Positions 9,425 through 17,896 of a stretch of DNA of 64,000 nt are shown in pieces. The translations under genes were made by a program, and so were the position numbers. The stretch covers positions 1 to 64,000 of the forward strand of contig NZ_JAJBMO010000005.1 of the NCBI RefSeq assembly GCF_020537505.1. Reading direction: 5' to 3'. The stretch's first letter is position 1; every line of letters starts with the position of its first letter. The stretch comes from Blautia glucerasea (GTDB taxonomy: Bacteria > Bacillota > Clostridia > Lachnospirales > Lachnospiraceae). The notes under the pieces were generated by a model that saw only the letters and a program-made list of their open reading frames with translations, had not been told where the DNA came from and ran no database searches.

Positions 9425-9780
9425 CAGAATGGAAGACCTCCGCCAAGTCCGCCAAGACCGCCTGTAAGTTTGGACATTACAGCCTGGTTCTCCTGCTCTA
9501 CCTTGCGAAGTGCTTCGTTGGTTGCTGCGACGATAAGGTCTTCAAGCATCTCAATGTCATCTGGATCTACAACTTCCTCTGCAAGCTTTACTTTGGTCAC
9601 TTCTCTTTTACCGGAGATCGTTACCTCTACTGCTCCGCCGCCGGCTGCTGCAGTAAACTCTTTCTCCTCCAGAGCCTTCTGGTTTTCTTCCATCTGGCGC
9701 TGCATCTTCTGCGCCTGCTTCATAAGGTTATTCATGTTTCCTGGCATACCCATGCCTGGAAATCCTCCACGCTTTGCCAT
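9424..9780 (-). CDS. YbaB/EbfC nucleoid-associated protein
   Basis: A 118-residue small basic protein with the YbaB core: [28 protein letters not shown] (about 16-43) followed by a beta-strand region ([19 protein letters not shown]). The N and C termini are Gly/Met-rich, typical of Firmicute members. YbaB proteins bind DNA as dimers and are almost always encoded beside recR and often dnaX, as here. AGGAGG lies 8 nt before the ATG. Confidence 0.92.
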   Translation of the reverse strand: MAKRGGFPGMGMPGNMNNLMKQAQKMQRQMEENQKALEEKEFTAAAGGGAVEVTISGKREVTKVKLAEEVVDPDDIEMLEDLIVAATNEALRKVEQENQAVMSKLTGGLGGLGGGLPF

Positions 9781-9819
9781 TACAAAGTCCTCCTTTGATC
9801 ATAATTTTGGTTTCATAAC

Positions 9820-9848
9820 AATATTCACATTTTAGAAAATATTGCCAA
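9820..9848 (-). promoter_or_regulatory. Probable promoter of ybaB-recR-lacI
   Basis: On the minus strand: -35 TTGGCA (9843-9848), 17-nt spacer, -10 AATATT (9820-9825). It sits about 40 bp before the ybaB start, after the palindromic repeat that follows dnaX. Confidence 0.5.
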
Positions 9849-9862
9849 CAGAATTAAGTTTG

Positions 9863-9954
9863 CGCAGCAAACGCTGCTTCTTGTGCTTATCACAAGAAGG
9901 CTCGTCTTTCTGTGCATCGCGAAGCGGTTACTGTTCACAAAGTGAGCAGTAACC
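9863..9954. repeat. Intergenic palindrome cluster, TTACTG family, copy A
   Basis: Three hairpins in a row: GCAGC/GCTGC around 9864-9877, CTTCTTGTG/CACAAGAAG, and GGTTACTGTTCAC (9926-9938) with GTGAGCAGTAACC (9942-9954), 13 bp with an AAA loop. The 20 bases at 9907-9926 (TTTCTGTGCATCGCGAAGCG) recur exactly at 18094-18113. No U-tract follows dnaX, so this is more like a dispersed palindromic element than a plain terminator. Confidence 0.65.
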
Positions 9955-9968
9955 ACTCTGATCATTTC

Positions 9969-11597
9969 TTATTCTTCTGTATCGTCAGGATCTTCCTCCA
10001 CGACCACATCCATATGGATGTTCTCACGAAGTGCCTGATCTACAGTAACCTGGGCAAGATTGGTATGGTTGTGCTCTTTGGCTACGACCATTTTAAGTTC
10101 TACACTCTTGCCAGTCTGGGCCAGGATAATATTCTTCAGCTCCTCTTCTGCTTCCGGATTGTCTACATAAGTTTTTCCCAGAAAATCCTGGAACTCTATA
10201 TAGAGGATCGGTTCACCAGTCTGACCATTGTATTTCGGAATGGACTTCTGAAGCATCTGCTTGAAAATACCGCTGGTCTGACCTACAATCACCTTCCAGC
10301 TGGCTACGATCTTCTGCAGATCCTCAGGAGCTGCTTTCTCTGGCTTCTCTGCTGCCATGGTTTCTGTTCCTTTACCAGCCGCAGTTCCCATGACGCCAGC
10401 TGCCCCTGGTGCGCCCTGTTGGACGATCACCTGCTGCACAGGTCTTTCATCCATGCGCTGCTCCAGAATGCGGAGACGGTCCAGAACAGAATCCAGATTG
10501 GTCTCCATAGCCGGACGGCACAATTTGATCAGGGCAATCTCAACCAGGACACGCTTCTGTGTGGAATAACGGATCTGGCTGGATAGATCAGAAAAAATAC
10601 GGATGTAGCGCATTAAAGTCTCTACATCCACCATCTCACTTTCTTCCTTAAGAAGCTTCAGATTCTCTGAGGATACATCGATGGCCTCTTCCGGATTCCC
10701 GGAGGTTTTTACAAGAAGGAGATTACGCATGTACCAGGTAAAATCTCCTACAAACTGTCCCAGTTCTCTTCCTCCTACGATCAGATCCTCCAAAGTGCGG
10801 ATCGCACCTGTCACATCTCCCTGGAGCACTTTGCGGAGAAGCCTGCTGAATACCTCTGTATCCACGGCTCCCAATACTTCCAGGACTTTGTCGTAGGTCA
10901 ATGTCTGCCCCAGGTAAAAGGCGATACACTGATCCAGAAGACTGAGGGCATCTCGCATGGAACCATCTCCGGCTTTCGCCACATAGCGGACAGCTTTTTC
11001 TTCTGCTTCTACGCCTTCAATCTTCAAAAGTTCATCCAGGCGCGCCGCAATGGTGTCAATGGTAATACGGTGAAAATCGTATCGCTGGCATCTGGATAAA
11101 ATGGTGATTGGTATCTTGTGTGCCTCTGTGGTAGCAAGAATGAAGATAACATAAGACGGAGGTTCCTCCAGTGTTTTCAGAAGAGCATTGAATGCTCCTG
11201 TCGAAAGCATGTGAACCTCGTCAATAATGTATACCTTATAGTTTCCTTCTGTAGGGCGGTAGGCCACCTCCTCGCGGATCTCACGGATGTTGTCAACACC
11301 GTTGTTGGACGCTGCATCGATCTCGATCACGTTCATGGAGGTACCGGCCTGTATCGCCTTACACATTTCACATTCACCACAGGGGCTTCCATTTACCGGG
11401 TGCTGGCAGTTTACTGCTTTTGCCAGTATTTTTGCAACGGTTGTCTTACCGGTTCCACGGGTGCCGCAAAACAGATAAGCATGGCCAATACGGTTATGCC
11501 TGATCTGATTAGTCAGGGTAGTCACAATGTGATCCTGGCCCTTAACATCGCCGAAATTATCCGGTCTGAACTTCCGGTATAGAGCGGTATAGCTCAT
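9969..11597 (-). CDS. dnaX: DNA polymerase III subunit gamma/tau
   Basis: A 542-residue clamp-loader ATPase. Walker A GTRGTGKT at residues 45-52, a zinc module with C64, C73, C76 and C79, Walker B-like IIDEVHM near 120, and the sensor/arginine-finger SRC motif (LSRCQRYDF) near 170. Domain III and a shortened tau-like C-terminal part follow, with an Ala/Gly-rich linker near residues 400-415. It loads the beta clamp and ties the polymerase to the helicase. It lies 30 bp downstream of pfkA, so the two are probably co-transcribed. Confidence 0.95.
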   Translation of the reverse strand: MSYTALYRKFRPDNFGDVKGQDHIVTTLTNQIRHNRIGHAYLFCGTRGTGKTTVAKILAKAVNCQHPVNGSPCGECEMCKAIQAGTSMNVIEIDAASNNGVDNIREIREEVAYRPTEGNYKVYIIDEVHMLSTGAFNALLKTLEEPPSYVIFILATTEAHKIPITILSRCQRYDFHRITIDTIAARLDELLKIEGVEAEEKAVRYVAKAGDGSMRDALSLLDQCIAFYLGQTLTYDKVLEVLGAVDTEVFSRLLRKVLQGDVTGAIRTLEDLIVGGRELGQFVGDFTWYMRNLLLVKTSGNPEEAIDVSSENLKLLKEESEMVDVETLMRYIRIFSDLSSQIRYSTQKRVLVEIALIKLCRPAMETNLDSVLDRLRILEQRMDERPVQQVIVQQGAPGAAGVMGTAAGKGTETMAAEKPEKAAPEDLQKIVASWKVIVGQTSGIFKQMLQKSIPKYNGQTGEPILYIEFQDFLGKTYVDNPEAEEELKNIILAQTGKSVELKMVVAKEHNHTNLAQVTVDQALRENIHMDVVVEEDPDDTEE

Positions 11598-11627
11598 TTA
11601 TGGAAACTCCTTTCTAACAGCAGTGTA

Positions 11628-12710
11628 TCAATCGCCGAAGCTGATTCCGATCTGCTTTGCAGCCTTGACAGTCTGGTCTTTTGGAGAAACCATCTTCAGC
11701 TTGCCTGCACATTCTTCAAGAGGCACTCTCTTGATCTTGCCGTTTACAACACCGATCATGATGCCATATTCTCCGTCCAGAATAGCCTCTGCTGCACCTG
11801 CTCCGATTCTTGTGGAAAGCACGCGGTCATATGCACAGGGTGCTCCGCCCCGCTGTGTGTGTCCCGGAACAGTGATACGAACCTCGGAGCCAAGCTTCTG
11901 GGTAATCTTGTCTGCAATTTCATAAGATACGGAAGGATACTTCTTCGCGCGGTCCTCCAGTTTCTTCTTATAGTCTTTCTTGGAAAGAAGGGCGTCTTCT
12001 TTGGAAATCGCGCCTTCTGCTACTGCAAGAATGGTAAAGCGCTTGCCAGCCTTGGATCTCTTCTGGATTGCGGCAACTACCTTCTCGATGTCGTATGGAA
12101 TCTCAGGGATCAGGATAATGTCCGCTCCGCCTGCAATTCCAGCGTGTAAAGTAAGGCTTCCGACTTTATGTCCCATAACTTCTACAATAAAGACACGGCC
12201 ATGGGATGCTGCGGTTGTATGGATGCAGTCGATTGCGTTTGTAGCAATGTTTACTGCACTCTGGAAACCAAATGTCATGTCAGTGCCCCAGATATCATTG
12301 TCAATGGTCTTCGGCAGATGAATGATATTCAGACCTTCTTCCCTTAAAAGATTGGCTGTCTTCTGGGTTCCGTTTCCGCCAAGGATCACAAGGCAGTCAA
12401 GACAAAGCTTGTAATAGGTCTGTTTCATGGCTTCAACCTTGTCCAGTCCATTGGTATCTGGTACGCGCATAAGCTTAAACGGCTGTCTGGATGTACCCAG
12501 AATGGTTCCGCCCTGTGTAAGGATTCCGGAAAAATCCTTGGAGGTAAGCATACGGTATTTGCCGTAGATCAGTCCCTTATATCCATCATCAAAGCCATAA
12601 ACTTCCAGGTCATCAATACTGTTGGTAAGCCCTTTTACAACGCCTCGCATGGTGGCATTCAGAGCCTGGCAGTCACCGCCGCTTGTCAATAAGCCGATTC
12701 TTTTAATCAT
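11628..12710 (-). CDS. pfkA: 6-phosphofructokinase, PPi/ATP mixed-type active site
   Basis: A 360-residue PFK (start ATG at 12710 with GGAGGG upstream; the frame is open for 59 more codons that look non-coding). GGDCQALNA (11-19) begins the nucleotide site. Two specificity positions differ: GGNGT at 111-115 keeps the Gly of ATP enzymes, while PKTIDND at 133-139 has the Lys of PPi enzymes instead of PGTIDND. That mix is known for group III PFKs. It catalyses the committing step of glycolysis. Phosphoryl donor cannot be fixed from sequence. Confidence 0.92.
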   Translation of the reverse strand: MIKRIGLLTSGGDCQALNATMRGVVKGLTNSIDDLEVYGFDDGYKGLIYGKYRMLTSKDFSGILTQGGTILGTSRQPFKLMRVPDTNGLDKVEAMKQTYYKLCLDCLVILGGNGTQKTANLLREEGLNIIHLPKTIDNDIWGTDMTFGFQSAVNIATNAIDCIHTTAASHGRVFIVEVMGHKVGSLTLHAGIAGGADIILIPEIPYDIEKVVAAIQKRSKAGKRFTILAVAEGAISKEDALLSKKDYKKKLEDRAKKYPSVSYEIADKITQKLGSEVRITVPGHTQRGGAPCAYDRVLSTRIGAGAAEAILDGEYGIMIGVVNGKIKRVPLEECAGKLKMVSPKDQTVKAAKQIGISFGD

Positions 12711-12860
12711 AGTACCCTCCATTTCTGTGTCTTTTGCAAAAAAGTCCACATTTTGAAATTTGATCCGCGAAGCTCTGCCTGCTGCTGGCTCCAAAGTGAG
12801 CAGCAACTGCTGTTCCGTTACATTTAGGCAGCACAAAAATCGCGGGGCAATCTTGTTTAC

Positions 12861-12889
12861 ATTATATAATATTTCCCAGTCTGACACAA
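12861..12889 (-). promoter_or_regulatory. Probable promoter of pfkA-dnaX
   Basis: On the minus strand: -10 TATAAT (12861-12866), 17-nt spacer, weak -35 TTGTGT (12884-12889). The leader to the pfkA start is about 145 nt and contains a degenerate palindrome with GTGAGCAGCAAC, similar to the TTACTG repeats. Confidence 0.55.
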
Positions 12890-12994
12890 CAAGGAATTTG
12901 CATCCATGAAGTCATCCATGGATGCAACGCTAAAGCCTGGTGCTGAAGCCGGAAAATATGATAGAAAAATATTTTCCAGTTTTGCGGCAGCAGC

Positions 12995-13023
12995 TTGACA
13001 AATTCACCGTCTTCCTTTATAAT
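12995..13023 (+). promoter_or_regulatory. Promoter of the SRP RNA gene
   Basis: A full-consensus promoter: TTGACA (12995-13000), 17-nt spacer, TATAAT (13018-13023). Transcription should begin close to 13030, exactly where the RNA's closing stem starts. Confidence 0.9.
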
Positions 13024-13028
13024 TAAAT

Positions 13029-13291
13029 TCCGCGCAGCCGGGGAGATAGCGGTGCCCTGTACCTGCAATCCGCTACAGCAGGGGTGATGCCAATCTGAGG
13101 CTTGTATCTTGTGGAGCTGCCCTTTATAAGTGGCGTTGACGTTTGGGTCTTACGCAACAGGACTCTATGAACCGTGTCAGGACAGGAATGTAGCAGCACT
13201 AAGTAGAATCTCCTGTGTGCCGTGAGGGTGCCTGGGCTGAGTTAACTGTAGAGGTAACGTCTGTGAGACCATTCCGAGGTGCGGCGCGCGT
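13029..13291 (+). ncRNA. ffs: Signal recognition particle RNA, large (Bacillus-type)
   Basis: An RNA of about 263 nt. The conserved Ffh-binding domain is at about 13167-13205 (GTCAGGACAGGAATGTAGCAGC, here split: GTCAGGACAGGAATG then TAGCAGCAC). The 5' (CCGCGCAGCCG) and 3' (GCGGCGCGCG) ends can pair to close the molecule, and the length fits the SRP RNA with an Alu domain found in spore-forming Firmicutes. It partners Ffh to target membrane proteins. A consensus promoter precedes it and a terminator follows it. Any open frame across this stretch is accidental. Confidence 0.93.
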
Positions 13292-13306
13292 AATAAGATG
13301 ATTATG

Positions 13307-13335
13307 GAACGTCTGGTGAGGACGTTCTTTTTTAT
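13307..13335 (+). terminator. Terminator of the SRP RNA gene
   Basis: Hairpin GAACGTC / GACGTTC (13307-13313 and 13321-13327) followed by a T-run (13326-13333) on the plus strand. Confidence 0.88.
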
Positions 13336-13465
13336 ACTTTGGCTCGTTGCCCACGTAAGGAAAAAGGACCCATAATGCGCGATGGCTGCAAATACATTTC
13401 GTATGCCATTTTGCAATATGCGTCCCACTTTGCAGAAAGCCTTTTTCAGACACGCTCCAGGGAAT

Positions 13466-13903
13466 TTATTTGCAAAGCTCTGCCACAACCTGGTTGATCA
13501 CCTTACCGTCTGCTTTGCCTTTCAGCTCTGGCATAATGGTCTTCATGATCTGGCCTTTGTTTCCAGAAGCAAGCAGTTCCGCGTGTTTCTCGGTAAGGTA
13601 AGCCTTGATTTCAGAAGCATCCATCAGCTTCGGTGCATATTTAGCGATCACATCATATCTGGCCTGATACTCATCCTTCAGATCCTGTCGGGATTCCGGA
13701 CAGGTGTCGATCTGCTCCTTTACAGATTTCAGCTCTTTCAGGATCACACGGTCAACCAGCTCGCTGCTGATGTCGTCACGGCATCCTTCGTCGATTGCAA
13801 CCTTCTTCACTGCGGAGATCAGGGAAGAAACTGCGTCCTTTGTTACTTTATCCTTTGCCTTCATGGCTGCTACCATGTCTTTTCTTAATGCTTCAAATTC
13901 CAT
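13466..13903 (-). CDS. GatB/YqeY domain protein
   Basis: A 145-residue free-standing YqeY protein. The sequence MEFEALRKDMVAAMKAKDKVTKDAVSSLISAVK and the C-terminal YLTEKHAELLASGNKGQIMKTIMPELKGKADGKVINQVV follow the family, which matches the tRNA-binding tail domain of GatB. Free YqeY proteins may help aminoacyl-tRNA handling but their role is not settled. CAGGAGG lies before the ATG. It lies 100 bp behind the tadA deaminase gene, another tRNA-related gene. Confidence 0.9.
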   Translation of the reverse strand: MEFEALRKDMVAAMKAKDKVTKDAVSSLISAVKKVAIDEGCRDDISSELVDRVILKELKSVKEQIDTCPESRQDLKDEYQARYDVIAKYAPKLMDASEIKAYLTEKHAELLASGNKGQIMKTIMPELKGKADGKVINQVVAELCK

Positions 13904-14004
13904 TATATCTTCCTCCTGTCAATTTACCATTTGCTCTGCTGCCGCTCAATCGGTTCTGGCAGAAGCTTCCATGGCATTTTCTTACTTTGTTTTTTATCAT
14001 ACCA

Positions 14005-14514
14005 CTAATTTTCTGTTTTTCCAACCTGCTCTGCCAAAGATTTTTTCAGCATTTTTTTCTTTTCCCGAAGCTCACGGAAGAAATCAGAAAGCATAGTGGA
14101 GCACTCTTCCTGGAGAACACCGCGGATCACTTCCACCTTATGATTGAAGCCGTCCATCTCCAGAAGATTCAGCACAGAACCGGCGCATCCAGCTTTTGGA
14201 TTCATGCTGCCGATCACCACCCGGTCAATGCGGGACTGCATTAAGGCTCCAGCACACATCTGGCAGGGTTCCAGGGTCACGTACATGGTACAGCCCTCCA
14301 GCCGCCAATCGCCTAACTTTTTGCTTGCTTTTTTGATGGCATTTAATTCTGCGTGGGAAAGAGTATTCCTGTCTGTGTTTCTCCTATTGTAACCCCGGGC
14401 AATAATCTGCCCGTCGCAGACGATCACACAGCCGATTGGTACCTCTTCCAGGTTCCTGGCTTTTTTCGCCTGACGGATAGCTTCTTTCATATAATGTTCC
14501 TGATCTGTTAGCAT
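14005..14514 (-). CDS. tadA: tRNA-specific adenosine deaminase
   Basis: A 169-residue zinc deaminase. HAE (H54, E56) and PCQMC (C84, C87) are the zinc ligands and catalytic glutamate, with the VPIGCVIVCDGQIIARGYN strand block before them. TadA converts A34 to inosine in tRNA-Arg(ACG). The C-terminal tail is Lys-rich. It lies between the MATE remnant and yqeY on the same strand. Confidence 0.94.
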   Translation of the reverse strand: MLTDQEHYMKEAIRQAKKARNLEEVPIGCVIVCDGQIIARGYNRRNTDRNTLSHAELNAIKKASKKLGDWRLEGCTMYVTLEPCQMCAGALMQSRIDRVVIGSMNPKAGCAGSVLNLLEMDGFNHKVEVIRGVLQEECSTMLSDFFRELREKKKMLKKSLAEQVGKTEN

Positions 14515-14598
14515 TTTTTATCCTTTTACTTTCTACTATAAAACTTTATGGTTAATCGTTCTTATTCGCAAAGTATTTCCACAAAAATTTAGAACCTC

Positions 14599-15179
14599 TC
14601 AATTACCTGCAATCATCTGCGCTTTCCGCATCTTTTTCCAGTAATAAACCACTCCCACCATGTCAGCCAGTGCCCATCCGATTGGAACGGATACCCAGAT
14701 TCCGGTAACACCAACAGCTGGAATAGCGGACAGAATATAGGCCAGTACCACTCGTGTTCCAAGGGAAAGAATGGTAAGGATCACGGACATTCCAGGCATT
14801 TTCACAGCGCGGTAATATCCGTACAGCAGAAAAAGGAGTCCAATTCCGAAATAAAATGCACCTTCGATCCGCAGATAGCCCACTCCGATGGATATAGTTT
14901 CCTTTTCAGATGCTTTCACAAAAATTCCCATGAGCGGCGCGGCGAAAGCACACACGGCGGCACTGATCACCAGGCAGAATGCAAAAGCGGCTGTTACAGC
15001 ACTTTTGATTCCCTGAGAAATCCGCTTTTCTTTTCCAGCTCCATAATTTGGGGCAATAAATGTGGAAAAAGCATTTCCAAAATCCTGCACAGGCATGTAT
15101 GCAAAGGAATCAATTTTCACAGCAGCTGCAAAAGCAGGTTTCCCGTAATACCGCCTTCTGTCAGATCTCTTTGTTTCAT
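14599..15179 (-). pseudogene. MATE family efflux transporter, internal deletion
   Basis: The normal MATE start is present: from the ATG at 15179, after AGAGGTGG, the frame reads MKQRDLTEGGITGNLLLQLL and then stops at 15117-15119. A different frame continues with the C-terminal half of a MATE protein (AAVKIDSFAYMPVQDFGNAF, then about 185 residues with 5-6 membrane segments). About 230 central codons are missing and the two parts are joined out of frame around a GCAGCTGCT stretch that fits both sides. The longest open frame (14599-15204) lacks the proper N terminus. The gene still has a consensus promoter. Confidence 0.85.
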
Positions 15180-15251
15180 TTTTCTTTTTCCACCTCTGTA
15201 GCACATGTGTTTCGCGCGCTTTTACGTAAGTCGCTGCGCAGCTGTATTTCT

Positions 15252-15280
15252 ATTATAGGCAGTTGGGGAAGGGATGTCAA
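15252..15280 (-). promoter_or_regulatory. Consensus promoter ahead of the broken MATE gene
   Basis: Minus strand TTGACA (15275-15280), 17-nt spacer, TATAAT (15252-15257). The -35 box lies inside the loop-side edge of a 12-bp inverted repeat (GGGGAAGGGATG at 15265-15276, CATCCCTTCCCC at 15292-15303) that also overlaps the stop codon of the upstream gene. Confidence 0.85.
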
Positions 15281-15283
15281 TTT

Positions 15284-16546
15284 TTAGGATTCATCCCTTC
15301 CCCAGCATGCAGGTGGATCAATGGCACGGTACCAGTATCCGCCTCTGCCTTTCTTTACTTTTATCTGGTTGCTTTCCTTGAAGCAGGAAAAGCCGAACAT
15401 ACCTGCCATAAACTGCTCCTGCTGGTCATAGCTTCCGGGCACACCTAATATGCAACGACCGTTTGATCTGCGGCACAGAAGAAGATGCCCAAAGTTGTAG
15501 TATCCGTATTGCAGAAAGCGGTTGTTGCGAAGCGCGCACTGCCTTCTTGGAAAATGGACCAGATCCTGAGGCGTGATTCTCCAACACTGGTTCAGGTCAC
15601 CATCTGTAAAGGGGCAGAATGGCTGACCGAAGGGAAGAGAGAAAGAGGCAGCTTTTACCGGTGCGGATTGGATACGGACCTCCTGGGATAGTTTCTGCTC
15701 TTCTCTGTTTTCTACGGCTGATTCAGTGTCTGTTAAATCAAAATCAGATAAACTATCCTTTTCAGATTTCACCATCTTCTTATTGGTCTCCAATACATTT
15801 TCTTTTTCATTTTGAGGTTCAGAGAAATCTTTCCCAGCCTCTGTGAGTTCCAGTTCTAATTTTCCGGATTCTGTTTCGGCGATTTCACTTTTCCTTTCCA
15901 CTTTTCTGTATTCTGGTTCTGATTTTGCCTCCTCTTGTTGCATAACTTCAGGCCCGGCAAGGCTCCTTTCTTCCTGCACTATTGGGATTTCTCCCATTAG
16001 TAAATTTTCCTGGGCTGTCTCTTCTTTTTGTTCTACGATAGTTTCTTCTTTAGGCATTTCTTCTTTAGACGCTTCTTTTATTTCGATAGTTTCTGACGGA
16101 TGTGTTTTCTGTGCAGTTCTGATTTCTGCATCCTCCTTGAAATTCTCCGGGCGGATTGCGTGATCATCCCACTCTGTTCCATAGAAACCGCCAGACGGCG
16201 TAGTCAGAATCATTCCACCTATTTTGGCTAATGGAAGTCCCGAACCACCTATGCTCGTTCCGTCTGTTTCCAGTACACATTCGATCCAGTCTTTTTTTGT
16301 ATTGCAGTTTCCGATCAAAATTCCATGCAGCAAACCTTCCTTTCGAACAAAGCAATAAACCTTGCACGTTTCCCCTTCTGCCAGTCCTTCCACATGAAGA
16401 TGGATTTCCATTGTGCACTCATTGCCCCGGGCTTCTACTTTTATAAATCCGCAGTTGTTCTGCTTTTTCCCTTTCCGGTACTCATATACATATGCGATAA
16501 AGCGCCGATATCCAGCCAACAGACTTCCTCCCTGTTTCATATACAT
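15284..16546 (-). CDS. Uncharacterised protein, possibly DUF6128 family
   Basis: A 420-residue protein in three parts. Residues 1-130 are a beta-rich domain (MEIHLHVEGLAEGETCKVYCFVRKEGL) with an odd GGMILTTPSGGFYGTEWDD segment. Residues 135-300 are a Glu/Lys/Ser-rich, low-complexity linker. The C-terminal 120 residues (PFTDGDLNQCWRITPQDLVHFPRRQCALRNNRF..., LLGVPGSYDQQEQFMAGMFGFSCF, GGYWYRAID) form a compact domain that I associate with DUF6128 of Lachnospiraceae. No signal peptide or membrane helix is visible. Two in-frame ATGs two codons apart compete for the start; neither has a strong ribosome site. Function unknown. Confidence 0.72.
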   Translation of the reverse strand: MYMKQGGSLLAGYRRFIAYVYEYRKGKKQNNCGFIKVEARGNECTMEIHLHVEGLAEGETCKVYCFVRKEGLLHGILIGNCNTKKDWIECVLETDGTSIGGSGLPLAKIGGMILTTPSGGFYGTEWDDHAIRPENFKEDAEIRTAQKTHPSETIEIKEASKEEMPKEETIVEQKEETAQENLLMGEIPIVQEERSLAGPEVMQQEEAKSEPEYRKVERKSEIAETESGKLELELTEAGKDFSEPQNEKENVLETNKKMVKSEKDSLSDFDLTDTESAVENREEQKLSQEVRIQSAPVKAASFSLPFGQPFCPFTDGDLNQCWRITPQDLVHFPRRQCALRNNRFLQYGYYNFGHLLLCRRSNGRCILGVPGSYDQQEQFMAGMFGFSCFKESNQIKVKKGRGGYWYRAIDPPACWGRDES

Positions 16547-16566
16547 TCACTTCATTAATGTATATG
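16538..16566. repeat. 10-bp palindrome over the start codon
   Basis: Perfect arms CATATACATT (16538-16547) and AATGTATATG (16557-16566) around a 9-nt centre. The left arm covers both candidate start codons of the 15284-16546 gene, so it could be an operator or an RNA hairpin that hides the start. Confidence 0.5.
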
Positions 16567-16688
16567 AAATACAAAGATTTTCATTCATAAAAACGCATTC
16601 CCGCACTTCTGGAAATTTGCATCCAATGAATAGATCAGTAGAAATTTTTGACTTACCAGTTTATTTTTAATTTTTTTTAATTTTACTG

Positions 16689-16717
16689 TTGACAATTCGG
16701 TTGTATATATGTATAAT
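16689..16717 (+). promoter_or_regulatory. Promoter of tRNA-Pro
   Basis: TTGACA (16689-16694), 17-nt spacer, TATAAT (16712-16717), ending 15 bp before the mature tRNA. Confidence 0.9.
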
Positions 16718-16732
16718 ATTACTTGTCGTTGA

Positions 16733-16806
16733 CGAAGTGTGGCTCAGTTTGGTAGAGCGCTGCGTTCGGGACGCAGAGGTCGTGGGTTCGAATCCCGTCA
16801 CTTCGA
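16733..16806 (+). tRNA. tRNA-Pro (anticodon CGG)
   Basis: Acceptor arms CGAAGTG (16733-16739) and CACTTCG (16799-16805) pair fully, with A as discriminator at 16806. The anticodon arm CTGCG-TTCGGGA-CGCAG gives anticodon CGG (codon CCG). The T loop TTCGAAT and D-loop GGTAGAGC elements are present; CCA is not encoded. It has its own promoter and terminator, so it is a monocistronic tRNA gene. Confidence 0.95.
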
Positions 16807-16821
16807 CTACTTGGCAGGGGC

Positions 16822-16862
16822 GCCGAAAGCCTTGAGAAATCAAGGGTTTCGGTGTTTTTTTA
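16822..16862 (+). terminator. Terminator of tRNA-Pro
   Basis: Hairpin with arms GCCGAAAGCCTTGA and TCAAGGGTTTCGG around GAAA, followed by seven Ts. Confidence 0.9.
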
Positions 16863-16899
16863 TATCGGCATTGCACATAGGCTAAATACCTAACACTCT

Positions 16900-17343
16900 T
16901 TATTTTTTCCACCGGCTGGGCTGGGCTTCGCAGATCCGGTTCCATTGGCAGTCGCCACAGATTTCCAGTCTTTTTCCAGTCTGGATAACGTTCTGCTGCA
17001 CAGCTTCTGTAAATTCCGAAAATGCAAGTTTCTGATTCTCTTTTAAGCCACATTCCTCCAACACTGCGTTGTCATACCATTTCACTTTCTCTGCAGCCTC
17101 ACAGACACCCTCACAATTGTTGGGACAGGCTGAGCAAATCTCATCTGCCTTTACCGTGAGACAGACATCCGCGCCTTTTCCAAAAAGCTCCAGCATTTCC
17201 TGCATATGGGCTGTAAATCCGTTGCTGTAGCCTTTTCCGATAAAAAACGCCAGGCACATCCCGTGATGAGGGCGAATGGGATATGTCTGACGTTCTTTTT
17301 TACTGCATTGGTACAATCTTACGCACCCTTCTGGACAAAACAA
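16900..17343 (-). CDS. DUF1284 family cysteine-rich protein
   Basis: About 140 residues. Core motif IRPHHGMCLAFFIGKGYSNGFTAHM, then DEICSACPNNCEGVCEAAEKVKWYD and a C-terminal CGDCQWNRICEAQ, the layout of DUF1284 proteins. The eight or more clustered cysteines suggest an iron-sulfur or zinc site; this is inference. No ATG start exists: the frame begins at TTG (17341-17343), overlapping bioY by 44 bp. A second TTG at 17314-17316 has AGAAGGG 9 nt upstream and is equally possible. It is probably translated from the bioY transcript. Confidence 0.78.
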   Translation of the reverse strand: MFCPEGCVRLYQCSKKERQTYPIRPHHGMCLAFFIGKGYSNGFTAHMQEMLELFGKGADVCLTVKADEICSACPNNCEGVCEAAEKVKWYDNAVLEECGLKENQKLAFSEFTEAVQQNVIQTGKRLEICGDCQWNRICEAQPSRWKK

Positions 17344-17857
17344 ATGCCAGAGCGATTTTTACAAGATCAGGAATGATGAACGGGATTACGCACCAGCCCA
17401 GTACGGTTCCAAGTCCAATGGCTCCTGTTGTACGTGTGTATACAGCCATAAACCAGATGGTTCCCATTGCGTAGCAGACGATCAGGCCCACAACCATGGA
17501 AAGGATCTGAATCACAGGCTTCTTGCCCCAGAGGGATTCCATTGCCCACATTACCAGGGCAGAGAAAAGAAAGCCGATGATGTAACCGCCGGTATTATTA
17601 AGAAGGATTCCAAATCCTCCAGAAAATCCTGCAAATACAGGAACGCCAATAGCTCCAAGTAAAATGTAAACCAGTACAGCCAGGCTTCCTCTCTTTCCAC
17701 CAAGCACGCCAACAGCCATAAATACACCAAATGTCTGTAAAGTAAACGGCACTGTCATTGGAATGGAAATCCAGGAACAGATTGCGATCAGTACGGCAAA
17801 AATAGCTATGTAAGCCAGGTCGTATGTTTTTGTCTTTGTTGCAGTTGCGGTACTCAT
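17300..17857 (-). CDS. bioY: Biotin transporter BioY (ECF S component)
   Basis: A 185-residue, six-helix membrane protein. The phrases ALIAICSWISIPMTVPFTLQTFGVFMAVGVLGGKRG and YILLGAIGVPVFAGFSGGFG are characteristic of BioY. It is the substrate-binding subunit of an energy-coupling-factor transporter; the ATPase and T subunits are not in this window, so shared ECF parts elsewhere are likely. GAGGAGG precedes the ATG. A BirA-like operator overlaps its promoter. Confidence 0.95.
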   Translation of the reverse strand: MSTATATKTKTYDLAYIAIFAVLIAICSWISIPMTVPFTLQTFGVFMAVGVLGGKRGSLAVLVYILLGAIGVPVFAGFSGGFGILLNNTGGYIIGFLFSALVMWAMESLWGKKPVIQILSMVVGLIVCYAMGTIWFMAVYTRTTGAIGLGTVLGWCVIPFIIPDLVKIALAFVLSRRVRKIVPMQ

Positions 17858-17896
17858 ATTCTCCTCCTCAGATAAATATTATTTTTGTCAGATACA

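Noticed and set aside
13177..13488. Minus-strand open frames over the SRP RNA
   Set aside because: They cover a structured RNA gene with its own promoter and terminator and lack ribosome sites.
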